DNA from: CAZSHX01 sp964606895
Lineage (GTDB): Bacteria; Bacteroidota; Ignavibacteria; Kapaibacteriales; UBA2268
Direction: 5' to 3'
NCBI GenBank assembly: GCA_964606895.1
Contig: CAZSHX010000069.1
Location: forward strand, 1 to 26,482
DNA: 26,482 bases
A model generated the notes under the pieces. That model was not told where the DNA came from, did not search any database, and saw nothing but the letters and a program-made list of their open reading frames with translations. This document shows, in pieces, positions 23,610-26,482 of the stretch (position 1 is the first letter of the stretch; each line of letters begins with the position of its first letter). The position numbers and the translations under genes were made by a program.

Positions 23610-23722
23610 GAAAATTCCTAATATAAATTCAATATTTTTTTGTAACTTTATAGTGTTCTAAAGTGTCTTTCTGATAATTAATTATTTGAATTTCAAAAAA
23701 TTGCTTTTTAGCCGGAGAATTT

Positions 23723-25600
23723 ATGAAACTTTTTTCTCGTGAACTCTCATTATTAATTTTGTTTTCTATTCCGTTGTTTGCCCAAACTTCGCTTCCTATT
23801 ACTACCCCAATAGAATGGAAAGGTCTGGATACTCTTTCAAAATTCTATCAGTTTGAGCAATTCAAAAAACGGTATTCACCGAAGAAGGATTCCAACGAAG
23901 AAACAAGAATCCCCTTTAAAAAGGATGGTGAAGACGGTATTTTGGACTTAATTACTGACCCAAGAGTTGTCTATTCTTCGTACTTTGGTGGAAACGGCTA
24001 TGATTGTAGTTACGGAATAGCAGTTGACAGCAAGGACAATATGATTCTTGTTGGTTACTCAGGTAGTACTAACCTTCCGACAACAACGGGTTGCTTCCAA
24101 AAGGAAAAGAGTGGCAGTCATGATGCTTTTATTGCAAAGTTCACTTCAGATGGACAGCCCGTTTGGATAACATATTACGGAGGTTCAGGAACTGATGTTG
24201 CAAAAGGCTGTGTCATAGACAAGGATGATAATATTTATGTTGTGGGTAAGACAAACAGTCAGGACTTTCCGGTCACAAAAGGAAAATTTAATGGTTTTGA
24301 CACACCGGACGCTTTTATATTGAAATTCAGTCCAACAGGTGAAAGAATTTGGTCAGTTCTTTATGGCAGTTCGCACTACGATACAGGCGAAGGTATAGCA
24401 TTGATGTCAGATGGTGGAGTTGTTATAGCTGGATATACAAACGGAAATGACTTGCCAGTAACTGATGGATTACTTTTTTATACTTGGCAAGGCAATGCCG
24501 ATGCATTTATAGCAAGATTTTCTTCGGATGGAGATTTAGTTTGGGGAACATATTATGGTGGTTATCAAAACGAAATATCAACTTGTATTGCAACTGATAA
24601 AAATGACAACATTGCTGTCGGTGGGTATCATCAGACGGTTAGTAACCTACCTAATAAGTACATATTTCCGACAACTCCTGATGCTTTTCAGAAAGATACT
24701 TCCGGTGGAAACGATTGTTTTATTATAATGCTTACAGGCAATTGTAGTTTGAAATATGCAACTTTATATGGTGGAAGGGGTGATGATGTAGCAAAAGGAA
24801 TAACAATTGACAATAGTAATGGAGTATATTTCTGTGGCTATACAAAAAGTGAAAATTTTCCTATTTCTGATGATGCATACCAAAAAAAATATGCGATTAA
24901 TCGTGCATTTATTACCAAGTTTTCTTCTAACCAGAGAGCGTGGTCAACCTATTATGGAGGTGACCCTGGTAATGACCCTGGTGGGAATGAAGCTGATGCA
25001 ATTACTTTTGACAAAAATGATAATATTTGGATAACCGGTGCTACAAATTGTCCCGACTTCCCAGTAATTGGAGATTCTATTCATGGGATTACATCACCGT
25101 TTTCCATAGGAGGTACAAGAATTATTCTCATGAAAATGGATTTGAATGGGAAGCCGATATATTCAGCATATTATGGGTCAAAAAATAGCTTTGGTTTTGC
25201 CGTTTTTTCTAATAGTTCAAGGTTTCTAATAACCGGAGAAACGAACGCCACCAAATTCCCATATACAAATAATGCCTTTCAAAATCGTATCATACCAGCG
25301 GAATATACTTCATATTTAGTTAAAATTGACCTGAATAGGACGGATGTTGAAAACTTGGAATATAACGGAAATAAAAGCATTTATCCAAATCCATTTGAGC
25401 GAAAAATTAGATTAACCAACCTTGATATTCCTTGCGACATAAAGATTTATGACTTATTTGGAGTTTTGATTACTGAAATTTATTTGCAAGACGCTGAGAA
25501 TCCAGAACTTGATTTAAACTGGTTAAGAGCTGGTTTTTATCAGATAATAATTCAATCGAATAAATCGATATATTCCAATAAATTACTAAAGTTATATTAA
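23723..25600 (+). CDS. Secreted SBBP-repeat protein with T9SS sorting domain
   Basis: This 625-residue protein has a signal peptide (MKLFSRELSLLILFSIPLFA, cut before QTSLP) and a GGAG ribosome-binding site five bases upstream. The body is about seven SBBP-type beta-propeller repeats, each starting with an aromatic-YYGG block (SSYFGGNGYD, ITYYGGSGTDVAKG, GTYYGGYQNE, ATLYGGRGDDVAKG, STYYGGDPGN) followed by a DxDDNIYVVGxTxSxDFPV pattern. The C-terminal 75 residues are a T9SS sorting domain (SIYPNPFERKIRL, DIKIYDLFGVLI, LRAGFYQIIIQS, ending NKLLKLY). It is predicted to be surface-exposed or secreted, with function unknown. No obvious enzyme domain is present. Confidence 0.9.
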   Translation: MKLFSRELSLLILFSIPLFAQTSLPITTPIEWKGLDTLSKFYQFEQFKKRYSPKKDSNEETRIPFKKDGEDGILDLITDPRVVYSSYFGGNGYDCSYGIAVDSKDNMILVGYSGSTNLPTTTGCFQKEKSGSHDAFIAKFTSDGQPVWITYYGGSGTDVAKGCVIDKDDNIYVVGKTNSQDFPVTKGKFNGFDTPDAFILKFSPTGERIWSVLYGSSHYDTGEGIALMSDGGVVIAGYTNGNDLPVTDGLLFYTWQGNADAFIARFSSDGDLVWGTYYGGYQNEISTCIATDKNDNIAVGGYHQTVSNLPNKYIFPTTPDAFQKDTSGGNDCFIIMLTGNCSLKYATLYGGRGDDVAKGITIDNSNGVYFCGYTKSENFPISDDAYQKKYAINRAFITKFSSNQRAWSTYYGGDPGNDPGGNEADAITFDKNDNIWITGATNCPDFPVIGDSIHGITSPFSIGGTRIILMKMDLNGKPIYSAYYGSKNSFGFAVFSNSSRFLITGETNATKFPYTNNAFQNRIIPAEYTSYLVKIDLNRTDVENLEYNGNKSIYPNPFERKIRLTNLDIPCDIKIYDLFGVLITEIYLQDAENPELDLNWLRAGFYQIIIQSNKSIYSNKLLKLY

Positions 25601-25610
25601 TTTACCTCAT

Positions 25611-25629
25611 TTCCATAGCAATAAATAAT
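25611..25629 (+). repeat. 3' motif shared by two secreted-protein genes (copy 2)
   Basis: This is identical to 19275-19293 and lies 10 bases after the stop of the SBBP gene. Confidence 0.7.
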
Positions 25630-25670
25630 TATTATTTTCGTGTAAGTGAATTTGAAATAGGGCTTCTTAT

Positions 25671-25705
25671 CCCCCCTCTATTAAGAGGGGGCAAGGGGGT
25701 GTGTC
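25671..25705 (+). repeat. Left inverted repeat of DUF559 unit 2
   Basis: A perfect hairpin, CCCCTCT-ATTA-AGAGGGG, is followed by a GGGGGTGTGTC tail. It is the reverse complement of 26101-26133 apart from about a one-base indel and a few changes in the spacer. It is preceded by TCTTATC, as is the copy at 26311. Confidence 0.9.
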
Positions 25706-25729
25706 AAAAACAAGGAGTAATTATTACTT

Positions 25730-26158
25730 ATGAAAATAGCGTATAACTCAAAGCTCAAGAAATATGCAAGAGAACTTCGAAATAATATGACTCATGCAGA
25801 AAAAGCGACTTGGCGAATGCTGAGAGGCAGGCAGATGCAGGGATTTGATTTTCATTGCCAGAAACCAATAGGATATTTTATTGCAGATTTCTATTGTCAC
25901 GATTTGAAATTAGTAATTGAAGTTGACGGAATTTCTCATGAAGAGGAAGAAGTTAAAGATAATGATTTAAGGAAAGACATGTATTATAGGGGTCTTGGAT
26001 TAAATATTCTTAGGTTTACAGATGATGAAGTATTAGGAAATTGGAATAGTGTAGAAAAAATCATTAAGGAATATATCTCGAGCTACACACAGGATAAGGA
26101 GACACACCCCATTCCCCCTCTTAATAGAGGGGGTATAAGACAAGAAATCGTTCCTTGA
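25730..26158 (+). CDS. DUF559 (Vsr-like PD-(D/E)XK) nuclease, unit 2
   Basis: This 142-residue DUF559 protein is diverged from unit 1 but has the same core: E24 in THAEKATWRML, D53 in YFIADFYCHD, and E64-x-D66 in LVIEVDGISH, then YRGLGLNILRFTDDEV. The family N-terminus KYARELRNNMTHAE is present. A purine-rich AAGGAG lies upstream. The last 20 or so residues (THPIPPLNRGG...) are encoded by the right inverted repeat. The domain itself ends near EYISSYTQ, and the repeat supplies the stop-containing tail. As in unit 1, the gene stands alone between inverted repeats. Confidence 0.9.
   Translation: MKIAYNSKLKKYARELRNNMTHAEKATWRMLRGRQMQGFDFHCQKPIGYFIADFYCHDLKLVIEVDGISHEEEEVKDNDLRKDMYYRGLGLNILRFTDDEVLGNWNSVEKIIKEYISSYTQDKETHPIPPLNRGGIRQEIVP
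26101..26133 (-). repeat. Right inverted repeat of DUF559 unit 2
   Basis: GACACACCCC, a short spacer and the hairpin CCCCTCT-TAAT-AGAGGGG form an inverted match to 25671-25705. It lies inside the coding frame of the nuclease gene. Confidence 0.9.
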
Positions 26159-26170
26159 AAAACAACCAAG

Positions 26171-26301
26171 AATTGCATCTTTGCATCTTTTTGCATTTAA
26201 TGATGCAACGGCTTATAATCCGTTATTTGAAATAATATCAATAGGTTAGATGATAATTGCATTGTATTTTTACAAAAAAAAATAGAAACATGCAATTTGG
26301 A
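26171..26301. repeat. GCATC palindromic repeat, copy E (diverged)
   Basis: TTGCATCTTTGCATC, a degenerate GATGC arm, the core CCGTTATTTGAAATAATATC, then AATAGGTTAGATGATAATT and a final ATGCAATTTGG match the order of copies A-D, about 5.5 kb away. It lies between DUF559 unit 2 and the gene-less inverted-repeat pair. Confidence 0.75.
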
Positions 26302-26310
26302 ATCTTATCA

Positions 26311-26470
26311 CCCCTCTATTAAGAGGGGCAGGGGGGTGTGTCATCAAACGAAGTAGAATGAGCTTAAATTCTTGGAGTAATTTTCCGACAAGATTTCTTT
26401 AAAGTAAAAAAAGCATCCCTGCATCGTCGCACAGAAGCTTGATTTAGTGACACACCCCCTTTCCCCCTCT
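26311..26470. mobile_element. Gene-less derivative with DUF559-unit-2 type inverted ends (MITE-like)
   Basis: The left end at 26311-26342 is nearly identical to the left repeat of unit 2, including the preceding TCTTATC. The right end, GACACACCCCC with TTTCCCCCTCT at 26449-26470, matches its inverted partner but loses similarity before the second hairpin arm. The 106 bases between have no ORF. It looks like a deletion derivative mobilised by the same activity, or the start of a further copy cut by decay. Confidence 0.55.
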
Positions 26471-26482
26471 GGTATGTGTAAA

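Overview
The window is AT-rich and looks like a chromosomal segment of a bacterium in the Bacteroidota/Chlorobiota (FCB) group, most plausibly an Ignavibacteria- or Kapabacteria-like lineage. This is an inference from gene content. Several genes end in type IX secretion (T9SS) C-terminal sorting domains, there is a SprB-type adhesin repeat array, and most starts lack a strong Shine-Dalgarno sequence. No rRNA, tRNA or CRISPR array was found.

Layout. 1-2588: 3' part of a giant secreted adhesin built of about 77-residue SprB repeats, ending in a T9SS sorting domain and a strong terminator. 2879-5078 (minus): a two-gene unit with a glycosyltransferase-like protein behind a COG4091-type NAD(P)-dependent oxidoreductase that is split by a -1 frameshift. 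5252-5844: remnant of a T9SS sorting domain abutting a small DUF559 nuclease gene enclosed by a perfect 46-bp inverted repeat. 6055-6438: a small membrane-anchored hypothetical. 6503-9332 (minus): an orphan PAS sensor histidine kinase overlapping or abutting ispF. 9509-13522: long-chain acyl-CoA ligase (plus) and a Rel/SpoT ppGpp enzyme (minus), convergent with stop codons touching. 13674-15188: M32 carboxypeptidase. 15261-17312: a tandem family of small Cys-rich lipoproteins, partly created by a 504-bp duplication. 17332-19248: an orphan sorting-domain fragment and a BNR/Ycf48-like beta-propeller with a sorting domain. 19383-20757: palindromic GCATC-rich repeats surrounding a MntA/HepT toxin-antitoxin pair. 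21019-23609: Ogg2-type DNA glycosylase and an ABC-F ATPase. 23723-25600: SBBP-repeat secreted protein with a sorting domain. 25671-26133: a second DUF559 gene in its own, different inverted repeat, followed by another GCATC repeat and a gene-less copy of the same inverted ends.

The housekeeping genes (ispF, acyl-CoA ligase, rel, M32 peptidase, ogg, ABC-F) are ordinary. The accessory part consists of secreted surface proteins, lipoproteins and small repeat-associated modules. The strongest candidate for an undescribed system is the recurring unit made of a lone DUF559 (Vsr-like PD-(D/E)XK) nuclease gene enclosed by palindromic inverted repeats. It is seen twice with different repeat families and once as a gene-less derivative. 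The second candidate is the GCATC palindromic repeat family that encloses the toxin-antitoxin module and recurs beside the second DUF559 unit.
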